This document shows, piece by piece, positions 19,043 to 26,600 of a stretch of 64,000 bases of DNA (the first letter of the stretch is position 1; the number at the start of each line of letters is the position of its first letter). The notes beneath the pieces were generated by a model that saw only the letters and a list, made by a program, of their open reading frames with translations, did not search any database and was not told the DNA's origin. Origin of the DNA: JAXMAR01 sp046350295 (GTDB lineage Bacteria > Planctomycetota > Planctomycetia > Gemmatales > Gemmataceae). The position numbers and the translations under genes were made by a program. The stretch is from positions 62,001 to 126,000 of the forward strand of contig JAXMAR010000017.1 in the NCBI GenBank assembly GCA_046350295.1, in the 5' to 3' direction.

Positions 19043-19311
19043 TCTACTTTTTCGCCTCCCGTGCCTGCAACGCAGCCGCACGCTCGCCAACCCGAGGTTG
19101 TCCGCCGTCTTCACCATCCGCTCGGCGCCGTCTTCGATGAGCTGGACGAACGGCTCGCAATCGCCGTCCTTGTGAAAGAACTCGCCGCGCGCGTTGCTGA
19201 GGTTGATGACATGGTAACAGAAGCCGTCGGCGCGAGCGGTGCGTGGCATGGGCGAGGGATAAGGCCGCCACGCGGCGACAGCAAGGTAAAAAGTAGAATG
19301 TCCCCTTTTTT
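19030..19311 (-). mobile_element. Internally deleted RAYT element, copy A
   Basis: About 280 bp bounded by inverted ends (AAAAAGGGGACATTCTAC on the left, its complement at 19288-19311 on the right), the same ends as the intact RAYT element at 44937-45678. Inside, on the minus strand, a short frame keeps the first ~45 residues of the transposase (MPRTARA..FCYHVIN.. GNARGE) joined in frame to the last ~25 (RMVKTADNLGLAS). About 150 central residues, including the catalytic NHFH and tyrosine, are missing. It cannot encode a working transposase and could only move in trans. The left end supplies the start codon of the neighbouring membrane protein. Confidence 0.85.
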
Positions 19312-19567
19312 CAGTCTCGCCTGCAACGCGGCCGCAGGCTCGCCAGCCCGAGGTTGTCCGCCGTCTTCACCATCCGCTCGGTACCGTCTTCGATGAGCTG
19401 GACGAACGGCTCGCAATCGCCGTCCTTGTGAAAGACCTCGCCGCGCGCGTTACCGAGGTTGATGACATGGTAACAAAAGCCGCCGGCGCGAGCGGTGCGT
19501 GGCACGGGCGAGGGATAAGGCCGCCACGCGGCGACAGCAAGGTAGAAAGTAGAATGTCCCCTTTTTT
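19305..19567 (-). mobile_element. Internally deleted RAYT element, copy B (tandem to copy A)
   Basis: A second copy of the deleted unit, directly adjacent to copy A and sharing the end repeat at 19288-19311. Its outer end is at 19545-19567. The bases between the ends match copy A at most positions and have the same internal deletion, so the deletion predates the duplication. The remnant frame (MPRTARAGGFCYHVIN.. to ..ADNLGLASLRPRC) is open. The outer end interrupts the start of a nucleotide-sugar dehydrogenase gene. Confidence 0.85.
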
Positions 19568-19663
19568 CAGTGCCTCGACGCCGACAACCTCGTTGCCGCT
19601 CTCGGCAAGGCAGGCGCTGGTGACGAGTCCGACGTATCCGGTACCGATGACGGCGATTTTCAA
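19568..19663 (-). pseudogene. 5' fragment of a UDP-glucose/GDP-mannose dehydrogenase family gene
   Basis: The minus strand encodes, from a TTG at 19663, KIAVIGTGYVGLVTSACLAE followed by SGNEVVGVEA. This is the N-terminal Rossmann GxGxxG strand-helix of UDP-glucose/GDP-mannose dehydrogenases (usually about 430 residues). The frame runs straight into the end of RAYT copy B after about 31 residues. The rest of the gene is not found anywhere in the window, so this is a truncated relic. Confidence 0.8.
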
Positions 19664-19752
19664 GATTTGGTCCTCAGCGCAAGGCGCCGCGCACTCGTTT
19701 CATTCAGCACACAGATACTGAAACGAATCCTCCGCGCGCTGTCATGCCGTCT

Positions 19753-20799
19753 TCATTGCGATTCCTTCTGGCTACGCCGTTGGAGGGACTCTAGGTTCTC
19801 GGTCGAGACCTCTTCCAACCGCCCTGCCTTCTCCACTTTCAGTATGCGGACATCCTCCGAGGAGACGCCCAGGGACTGCACGACATCGCTGAGCACCCCT
19901 TCCCCACTCCGCACTCCGGGAACTTCGGGAGTCTGCCCGCTCGCTGGTAGCCCAAGTCCTAACCGCCTGCGCGCTTCCTTTGCCACGTCCACTTGACTTA
20001 TCTCATTCTTCTGCAATGCGCCGTAGTACTCATGAAGTAGAGGTTCCAGCATGCGGGAATACTCAAAAATGATATTCGCGGCTAGAAGCTCGCCCCGCAT
20101 CTGCTCGACGTAGTTATTCTCAACCTCCCATTCCCAGAGCCCTGCTATCCATGGTCTGAGCAGACCGTGTTGCGGCGTCTTAATGTAGTCTCTGAGCGAC
20201 CCGCCGCCCACGGTTCGGTCTAGATGAGCCGCGTTGAGTGCGTTCCAAGGATAGATGTCGCGAAGAAAACCAGCTTCGACAAAGCCGGTGGAAACTGCGC
20301 GCCACCAGTGTCCTGCCTGCATGGATTCGAAGTCTACTGGACCCCAGCCTTTGACAATTCCCATGGCGAAATATGTAGGACCCCTGTCGAACGGCCTCTT
20401 ATACCCGATCCCATAACCTGGCGCAAGTATCTCTGCAACGTCTCGGGCAAACTGCCCCAGAGCCGCGTCGCAAACACGCTTTGACTCGAAATCGATGATT
20501 GCCAAGCCATGCGTGCGAAAGTCCACGTAGAGTTGCCCGGCGTACCCCTCGAGTTCATTGGCGTAGCACGGCGGGATCGAAAAAACAGAGAAAGAGAAAT
20601 CCTCGGGCAAACCACGCTTTCGCAGTTTACGGTCTGAGTTCTCGACCTTCAGAAGCTTTCCATCGTACGAGGTGGACATGTGCGTTGGCGGCAAGGAGAG
20701 GTGCGAGAGCCAATCGAGAGCCGCTTTGTAGATGCGAGCTCGCTTGCTGGCATCATTGCGAAACCCATATAGGGCGATAACTGAATGATCCATATCCAT
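19753..20799 (-). CDS. Putative immunity protein, paralog 3 of the toxin island
   Basis: 348 residues from the ATG at 20799 (MDMDHSVIALYGF). The stop of the orphan toxin gene (TGA at 20802-20804) lies two bases upstream, so the pair is almost certainly translated together. It shares with the two paralogs at 21372-22445 and 22490-23581 the N-terminal HSV(I/L)A(L/F)YG, the central (P)xYGIGxxRxFDxGP, the RD(I/V)YPWNxL motif, and a C-terminal tail (RSGEGVLSDVVQSLGVSSED then VRILKVEKAGRLEEVS). It is soluble with no signal peptide, as expected for a cytoplasmic immunity protein. I do not recognise the family. The immunity role is inferred from position and paralogy. Confidence 0.7.
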   Translation of the reverse strand: MDMDHSVIALYGFRNDASKRARIYKAALDWLSHLSLPPTHMSTSYDGKLLKVENSDRKLRKRGLPEDFSFSVFSIPPCYANELEGYAGQLYVDFRTHGLAIIDFESKRVCDAALGQFARDVAEILAPGYGIGYKRPFDRGPTYFAMGIVKGWGPVDFESMQAGHWWRAVSTGFVEAGFLRDIYPWNALNAAHLDRTVGGGSLRDYIKTPQHGLLRPWIAGLWEWEVENNYVEQMRGELLAANIIFEYSRMLEPLLHEYYGALQKNEISQVDVAKEARRRLGLGLPASGQTPEVPGVRSGEGVLSDVVQSLGVSSEDVRILKVEKAGRLEEVSTENLESLQRRSQKESQ

Positions 20800-20801
20800 G
20801 A

Positions 20802-21197
20802 TCAGATTACCCTTGGAGGCGCGACCGTAACTCCTGGTGGGGGAATGAAGCTGACCGCTCCATTTAACATATGTTGAGTCAAGTAATTGGCGCTCTGACC
20901 TGGTGAGGCAACCTCTATTGGGTGGATTCGGAAAGTGTTGTTGCCGAGGTTTTCGACAACCAGGATATCCGGGCGCAATCGAACGTTCGGGTTGCCTGCC
21001 TGAAAACTTCCATACCCACCGCCCAGACTCGTTCTCCACGATCTATTAAGCACAATGTAGCTGTCAGGAGTGATGTAAGTCGGGTTAGCGGGGGCGGGCG
21101 TGACTCCGGTGACGACGCTGCCGGGATTGAAAGCGGCGAGAGCGTTCAGCTTGAGTTTTGTGTTCTCCGCAAGAGCGATGCTGCCGGAGTTTGCCAT
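20802..21197 (-). CDS. Orphan toxin C-terminal domain (nuclease-like)
   Basis: 131 residues from the ATG at 21197. After a short linker it carries the same toxin domain as the end of the giant protein at 23643-30362: SYIVLNRSWRTSLGGG here against SYFVLNRSWRTALGRT there, then RPDILVVENLGNN against PDIIFVQPLGNG, then IEVASPGQS against YEVRSGRQS. The PD...E-V-x-S-x-x-Q pattern is common at the ends of bacterial polymorphic toxins and suggests a PD-(D/E)XK nuclease fold. It has no export or delivery domain of its own, so it is an orphan module, usable only after recombination or as a remnant. The immunity-like gene follows after two bases. Confidence 0.72.
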   Translation of the reverse strand: MANSGSIALAENTKLKLNALAAFNPGSVVTGVTPAPANPTYITPDSYIVLNRSWRTSLGGGYGSFQAGNPNVRLRPDILVVENLGNNTFRIHPIEVASPGQSANYLTQHMLNGAVSFIPPPGVTVAPPRVI

Positions 21198-21375
21198 AAT
21201 AGACCGCGTCGGCGAACGCCTCCGTGCCGGGCGCGGCGGCGTTTCGTTCCGCGTCGGCGGCCGCGATGGCTTGATCGTAGGCGTTCTCGGCGGCGTCGAC
21301 CGAGGCCGCGTACTCGTCAGCGGCCAGGGCTTCAGCTCCGGCGCTCACGAAAAGCATGCCCTCGGCGCTCGTCAC
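21190..21375 (-). pseudogene. Fragment of the giant protein's helical region, fused out of frame to the orphan toxin
   Basis: From a GTG at 21375 the minus strand encodes about 60 residues (AEALAADEYAASVDAAENAY, then DQAIAAADAERN and PGTEAFADAVYYGKL). These closely match the giant protein near residues 1485-1540 (GRAADAYAAAIDAAETAYDQ, PAGTEAMAEAVYSGKL). The start overlaps the stop of the upstream immunity-like gene as GTGA. At the end of the match the toxin domain continues in another frame, with its ATG inside the TATGGCAAACTC that encodes YGKL. This is either a remnant of a second large toxin gene or a cassette with a homologous leader. Confidence 0.65.
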
Positions 21376-22445
21376 TTTTTTCTCCCGCTCTTCTTCACGC
21401 GCCGCACTTCCTCCGCCGACAATTCGCGCAGCTCGCCAGGCTTTTCGACCTTGAGGACGCGCACGTCTTCCGGTGATGCTCCCATCGAGCCCAGAACGTC
21501 GTGGAGGATTTCCTCGCCGCTGCGCGCGGGGGAGGAGAACCGGTCACAACCGTATTTGGCGCGGAACCATCGTTTCATTTCCTCGCGCGTTTTGCTGGCC
21601 CAGGCTTGGAAGAATTCTTTTTCCGCGGCTTTGTCGGGCAGGTCGCCTTTGACATTGAACGCCTCTAAAGCGCCTTGAATGTGTTTGTCGTAGTCGAAGA
21701 TAACCTCCCCTTCAAACAGAGCCCTTCGTACACTCGGGATGTGCCTTTCCGCCACCGCCCAAAGATGAAGGTCGGGGGTCAATGCGGAAAGGCTACCTCG
21801 TGCCGTATCATTGCAGATCCACTCGTGGAAAGTCTGCTTCCCGAGCTTTCGGGAAAGTTGTGCGAGGGTTAGAAAGTTCCAAGGATATACGTCACGAATC
21901 AAACCGTAGGCAAACAACTCGTAACGAAGCGCCTCTCCCCAGTGCGAAATGCGCAGGCCCTCCTCTTCCCCAGCGTCACCTTCCTCTACTGCTAGCCCGT
22001 AAGCTACAGGTCCCAAGTCGAATGACCGATGAAATCCAATCCCATATGACGGCTTCAACGTCGCGCAGGCTTCTTGGGCAATCTCCAGGAGTTGGGTGCT
22101 CCCTATAGAAGCAAGTTCCGACAGATAATCGACAATAAGATAACTCCTCTTCTGGGCCGTTCTTCTTTGGAAGCAAATGTTGCACCGTGTGCCTTCGAGT
22201 CGGTTCCTGACTCCTGAAGCCAAGCTAATGAGCTGGAAGGAATCAACATCCGACGATCTGTCCCTTGCCTTTTTTTCCCCGGCCTTGAAGCGAATCAGGC
22301 CCCTGTTGAGGTTGGTCCCCAGCAAATCCGGCGCACATCCGACTTGCGCCATCCATTTTATTGCCAAATCGAGGATCTCGCCGATCGCCCCGGGCGCCAC
22401 CTCCCTGCATCCGTAAAAGGCAAGGACCGAGTGGGAATCGTTCAT
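21372..22445 (-). CDS. Putative immunity protein, paralog 2 of the toxin island
   Basis: 357 residues from the ATG at 22445 (MNDSHSVLAFYGC); a TTG at 22469 would add eight residues. Motifs shared with the other two paralogs: SVLAFYG, PSYGIGFHRSFDLGP, GLIRDVYPWNFLTLAQL. The last ~100 residues (AEKEFFQAWASKTREEM, RWFRAKYGCDRFSS, RSGEEILHDVLGSMGAS, VRVLKVEKPGELRELS) are nearly the same as in paralog 1, while the first 250 residues differ much more. That is a modular pattern typical of toxin/immunity loci. It is soluble, with no signal peptide. Its stop overlaps the GTG of the orphan cassette. Function is inferred from context. Confidence 0.7.
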   Translation of the reverse strand: MNDSHSVLAFYGCREVAPGAIGEILDLAIKWMAQVGCAPDLLGTNLNRGLIRFKAGEKKARDRSSDVDSFQLISLASGVRNRLEGTRCNICFQRRTAQKRSYLIVDYLSELASIGSTQLLEIAQEACATLKPSYGIGFHRSFDLGPVAYGLAVEEGDAGEEEGLRISHWGEALRYELFAYGLIRDVYPWNFLTLAQLSRKLGKQTFHEWICNDTARGSLSALTPDLHLWAVAERHIPSVRRALFEGEVIFDYDKHIQGALEAFNVKGDLPDKAAEKEFFQAWASKTREEMKRWFRAKYGCDRFSSPARSGEEILHDVLGSMGASPEDVRVLKVEKPGELRELSAEEVRRVKKSGRKK

Positions 22446-22489
22446 GTGAGTTTGCTTCTTGTTTTGCAATCGCCCTGGCCCCAGTCCGC

Positions 22490-23581
22490 TTACGTGCGCT
22501 TTGTTTTTCCTCCAGCGTTTTTCGCCTCCCGGATTTCCTCGGCGGAGAGTTCGCGCGTTTCGCCCGGCGCTTCGACTTTGAGAACCCGGACGTGGTCCGC
22601 CGATGCGCCGTAGGAGCGCAGAACATCACCCAGCACTTCTTCGCCGCTCCGCGGAGCCGAAGAGAAGCGGTCACAGCCGTACTTGGCGCGAAACCAGCGC
22701 CTCATTTCTTCGGGTGTCTTGCTGGCCCAGGCCTGGAAGAACTCCTTTTCGGCGGCACGGTCGGAAAGCTCGGTTGCAACGTTGAACGTCTCGATAGCCG
22801 CCCTTATGTGTCTTTGGTAGTCAAAGAGAACATCCTCCTTCGCCAACTCGGTGCGGGCACGTAGCAATTCTTCGCCAGACAGTTCCCATAGCATTAGGTG
22901 GTCGCCTAGGGCAGACAGTGTGCCACGGCCAGTCTGATCCTTGATCCAATCTCGCAAAGCGTGATTTCCGACCCGCCGGCCCAGCTGCTCTCCCCCGAGT
23001 ATGTTCCAAGGGTAAACGTCGCGAAGAAGACCAGAGTCATAAAGATCGTAACGAAGGGCCTCCCTCCAGTGCGAAGAGCGGGCCGATTCGTTCCAACTCT
23101 CGCTGCCAGGCGCCATCCCGATCGCGTAGGAGACCGGATTGGCGGCAAACGGGCGGCAGAACCCTATACCATATCTCGGATTCGCGATTCTGCACATCTC
23201 GCGAGCTACAGTCCTGAGCTCTTCTGAGGGAAGGTGAACCAAACTGGAGTCGAAATCTACAACAAAATGCGCATACTTCTCGCTGTAGCACATATGGCAG
23301 CACGTTCCGTCCATCTCATTCTGTGCGTCGTCAGAGAGGGACACTATCTCAAAATGAGAACTAGAGGAAAAGCCCTGATTTCTAAGTTTCCTCTCTGAGT
23401 TCCTAAAACGGATTAGTTTTCCTCCATCGAGATCCGTTCCCATCAGGTCCGGCTTACGCCCTAGCGAAGATAACCACTGAAGCGTCCATTCAAAAGCCGC
23501 CTGAAGGGACCCAGAGGTGTGACGTAGGCCATAGAAGGCCAATACAGAGTGGTTCACGGTAGCTGCACGAGTCATTGCCAT
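22490..23581 (-). CDS. Putative immunity protein, paralog 1 (next to the giant toxin)
   Basis: 363 residues from the ATG at 23581; a GTG at 23554 (VNHSVLAFYGL) would align better with the paralogs. It is the first gene after the giant toxin (61 bp gap), the usual place for the cognate immunity gene. Shared motifs: NHSVLAFYGL, NPRYGIGFCRPFA, GLLRDVYPWNILGGEQL, AEKEFFQAWASKTPEEM, RWFRAKYGCDRFSS, and a lysine-rich end. No membrane segment or signal peptide, so it should be cytoplasmic. The family is unknown to me. The gap to paralog 2 is 44 bp, so an operon is likely. Confidence 0.72.
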   Translation of the reverse strand: MAMTRAATVNHSVLAFYGLRHTSGSLQAAFEWTLQWLSSLGRKPDLMGTDLDGGKLIRFRNSERKLRNQGFSSSSHFEIVSLSDDAQNEMDGTCCHMCYSEKYAHFVVDFDSSLVHLPSEELRTVAREMCRIANPRYGIGFCRPFAANPVSYAIGMAPGSESWNESARSSHWREALRYDLYDSGLLRDVYPWNILGGEQLGRRVGNHALRDWIKDQTGRGTLSALGDHLMLWELSGEELLRARTELAKEDVLFDYQRHIRAAIETFNVATELSDRAAEKEFFQAWASKTPEEMRRWFRAKYGCDRFSSAPRSGEEVLGDVLRSYGASADHVRVLKVEAPGETRELSAEEIREAKNAGGKTKRT

Positions 23582-23642
23582 TCTCAACGTAAGGCTCAAG
23601 CCAAAAAAGAAACCGCGCAGAGCGAGAAGCCTGCCTTGCTTG

Positions 23643-26600
23643 TTAGGGGAATTGACCGATCGCGAGAGCGAAAAAATCTCCCTTCTCGATATCCTTCTTC
23701 GTCACGGTATTCCAACCCTCGTCAAGCCGGTCAAGCATTTCCTCGACGGACTGTCGTCCCGATCTAACCTCGTACGCGCTAACCGCGAACTTACCGTTGC
23801 CGAGCGGTTGGACAAATATGATGTCGGGCTCACGCCCCTTAAGAGTCGACGGAACGGTCGTCCGCCCAAGCGCTGTTCGCCAAGAACGATTGAGCACAAA
23901 ATAGCTTCCGGCTGGCGCGTCTTTGGCCAGGCGGTCGACGACGGCGTCAATGTGCGTCGCGTGGGGATCGTTTGCTCCGCCCGTAGTGTTTTGAGCCTTT
24001 CCGTAGACCGTTTTCCCCCGCACAGTTCGCGGTCCCCAGGTGCTGTCACCTCTCTGAACAGGCGCAACACAGGCGTTGTGCGCCCAGACCGCGAAGCTCC
24101 AATCGTCGCCACCCACGAAATATGTGTGGTGCTCGCCGACCCGGAAATTGTATACCGTCGCGCGTTCGCCAGTCGGGAAAACTTCCTCAACGGCGACCAC
24201 CTGACCATCGTGGCTTACGAGCAGGTCACCGGGCTCTAGGTCGCGCGCGGCCGTCCAGCCCTTGCCGCGCACCCAGAACGGGTGCTCGTCCGTCGTGCCG
24301 ATCACCTGGTCTTCCACGTGCACGTGGCAGATTTCCGCCTCGGTCTGGAAGCATTCCTCGATCTCGCGCAGCTGGAGCGGGGCGTCCGGGTCGTTTTCGT
24401 CGCGCGCCCAGACTTTCTCGCCTACCGCATATCGCTCAATGGCCTTGGAGCCATGCTCGCCCACGATGGGCGTTCCCGCCGCGAAGCAGTTGGAGAGGAA
24501 GTTGCGGACGCCGGCGGAGCCGCGGCCGACGGCGGTCATGAAGCGTCCGGTCTCGCGAAAGGCTCGGGCCGTGCTTGGAATCATGCCGCCGGTGCGGGCG
24601 AGCAGAACGGCGGCGCGGTCCAGGTCGCCGGCCGCGATGGCGGCACGCGCTTCGATGACGTTCTGGGCCATGGTGGCGCTGTTGGCATAGGCGACGTAGG
24701 GCTGAATCATCCGCTGCGCCGACGTGATGCGGCAGGCAATGGCGGAGGCGGCGCGGGTGACCGCGGCCTCCGCCCGAACGCCGCCGACCGCGCGCGCGAC
24801 GAGGTTCAGTCCCGCCTGGCCGACGCGCCTTGCCGCGCCAAATGCTAGATTGGCGGCGCCGCCGGTCACCATGCCGACCAAAACTTCGCGGCCGATGACA
24901 GCAGTGAACTGGACGAACTGGAGCATCGGCTTGTCCCGGAGCAGTTGCGTCGTATGCGCATTGAGCGCCGGGATGGCGCCGAAGGTGAAAGTGTTGGCGA
25001 CGACGGCGCCGGTGTCGACGATGGCTTGACCGACATCCTGGATGAAGCCGAGGGGATCCGTGACCAGGCGCGTGGCGGTGTTGGTGATGAAAGTGGTGGT
25101 GGCGTCCCAGGCGTTGGACAGGGCGTCCATGGCGCTGGTGAACGCGCCGCCGACCCAGGTGACGGCGTTGTCGACCCAGTTTTCGATCTGGTCCCAGAGG
25201 GAGGGCTGGGGCGGCGGGTCGGGTAGGCCGCGTAGTGCGGCGATGGCGCGATCGTACTGCGCTCGATTGAAGGCGTCGACAAGCGCGGAGATCGAGGGAG
25301 GGTAGGCGTCCGCGATGGCCTGGCCGAGCTCGACGCCGTAGCCCTGGCGGTACTGCACGACCAAGGAGGCGCGGACGTCGGCCGAGAGGAGACGGAGGAA
25401 GCTCGCGGGGCTGGGGGGCGGAACCTGCCCGGCCGGGAGCAGCTTGGCGGGCACGGCGCCGGCGAGCAGGTCGTGGATATCGTTGGCAAGCTGAGCGATG
25501 GTCCGCGTGCCGTCGAGGGGGCGGCTCATCCAGTAGGCGATCGAGTCGGACTGCGCGTAGGGGGCGGCGTCCCAAAGGGAGAGATGGAAGTTGCGCAGGG
25601 CTACGCGCAACGCCTCCTGGTAGTCGGCTTCGAAATGGGCCGGGTCGGCGGAATCGGAGACGAGGCGGACGTACTCGGCGTACGCATCGTCCTCGGCCTT
25701 GTAATAGGCCGCCCCGGCCTTAGCGATGGCCGTATCGCGCTGCTCCTCGGCTTGGGCCAGCTTGCCCGAGTAAACGGCCTCGGCCATGGCCTCCGTCCCG
25801 GCCGGGGGGTTGGCCCGCTGGCTCTCGGCCGCCTGGACCGCCTGATCGTAAGCGGTCTCGGCGGCATCGATGGCGGCGGCATAGGCGTCGGCGGCGCGGC
25901 CTTCGGCCCCTTGGTAACGTAGATCCGCCTGGCTTTCCTGCTGAGCGAGCGCGTCCTTCGCCTGCTGGATCGCGCTCATGTAGCCATTTCCAGCCGCTTG
26001 GGCGACGGCGTTGTAGTTGACGAAGTAGCCGGGGTCGTTTTCAAGCGGGCTCCAGGCGCCGCTGGGACCACGGACGAGCGTCTCGCGGGCGCCGGACCAG
26101 GCGACCTTACCCCAGTTGTCGATGACGCGGTCAACCAATCGGCCGGCCGTCTCGGCAGTGATGAAGAGGATTGCATCCGATCCGATAATGGTCCGGCCGG
26201 CGCCGCTCATGGAGCCGGCGCCCCAGGAGAGATAGTTGCCGATTCTCAAATCCTGGGGCCCGGTAAGCGTTCCATAAAGACGAAGATCGGCGATGCTGCT
26301 CGATGTTTGCACGTCGAGCGTGCCTTCGGCGAGCACGGTGACGGCGCCGATTTCCTGGCCGGGCTGCTCCTGGAAGCGGTAGCCCTGGGCGCCGAACTGG
26401 GTGGCGGGGCCGACGATGCTGCTGCCGGGGTCGAGGCGGAGGTAGCCGCCGACGAAGAGGTCGGTGTCCTTGCTCAGGATGATGGGGGCGGCGTTAAATG
26501 CGTTCTTGAGGTTCAGGGCGCCGGTCTGGACGCGGATCGAGCCCGTGTTCTGGAGCCAGACATCGAGCGTGGTCATCGGCGTGGCGCCGGCGGCGACCGG

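Noticed and set aside
19043..19249. N-terminal extension of the duplicated-domain membrane protein containing transposase sequence
   Set aside because: The extension is the remnant frame of the deleted RAYT unit. The membrane protein is better started at the ATG at 19042, and a true transposase-membrane fusion is unlikely.
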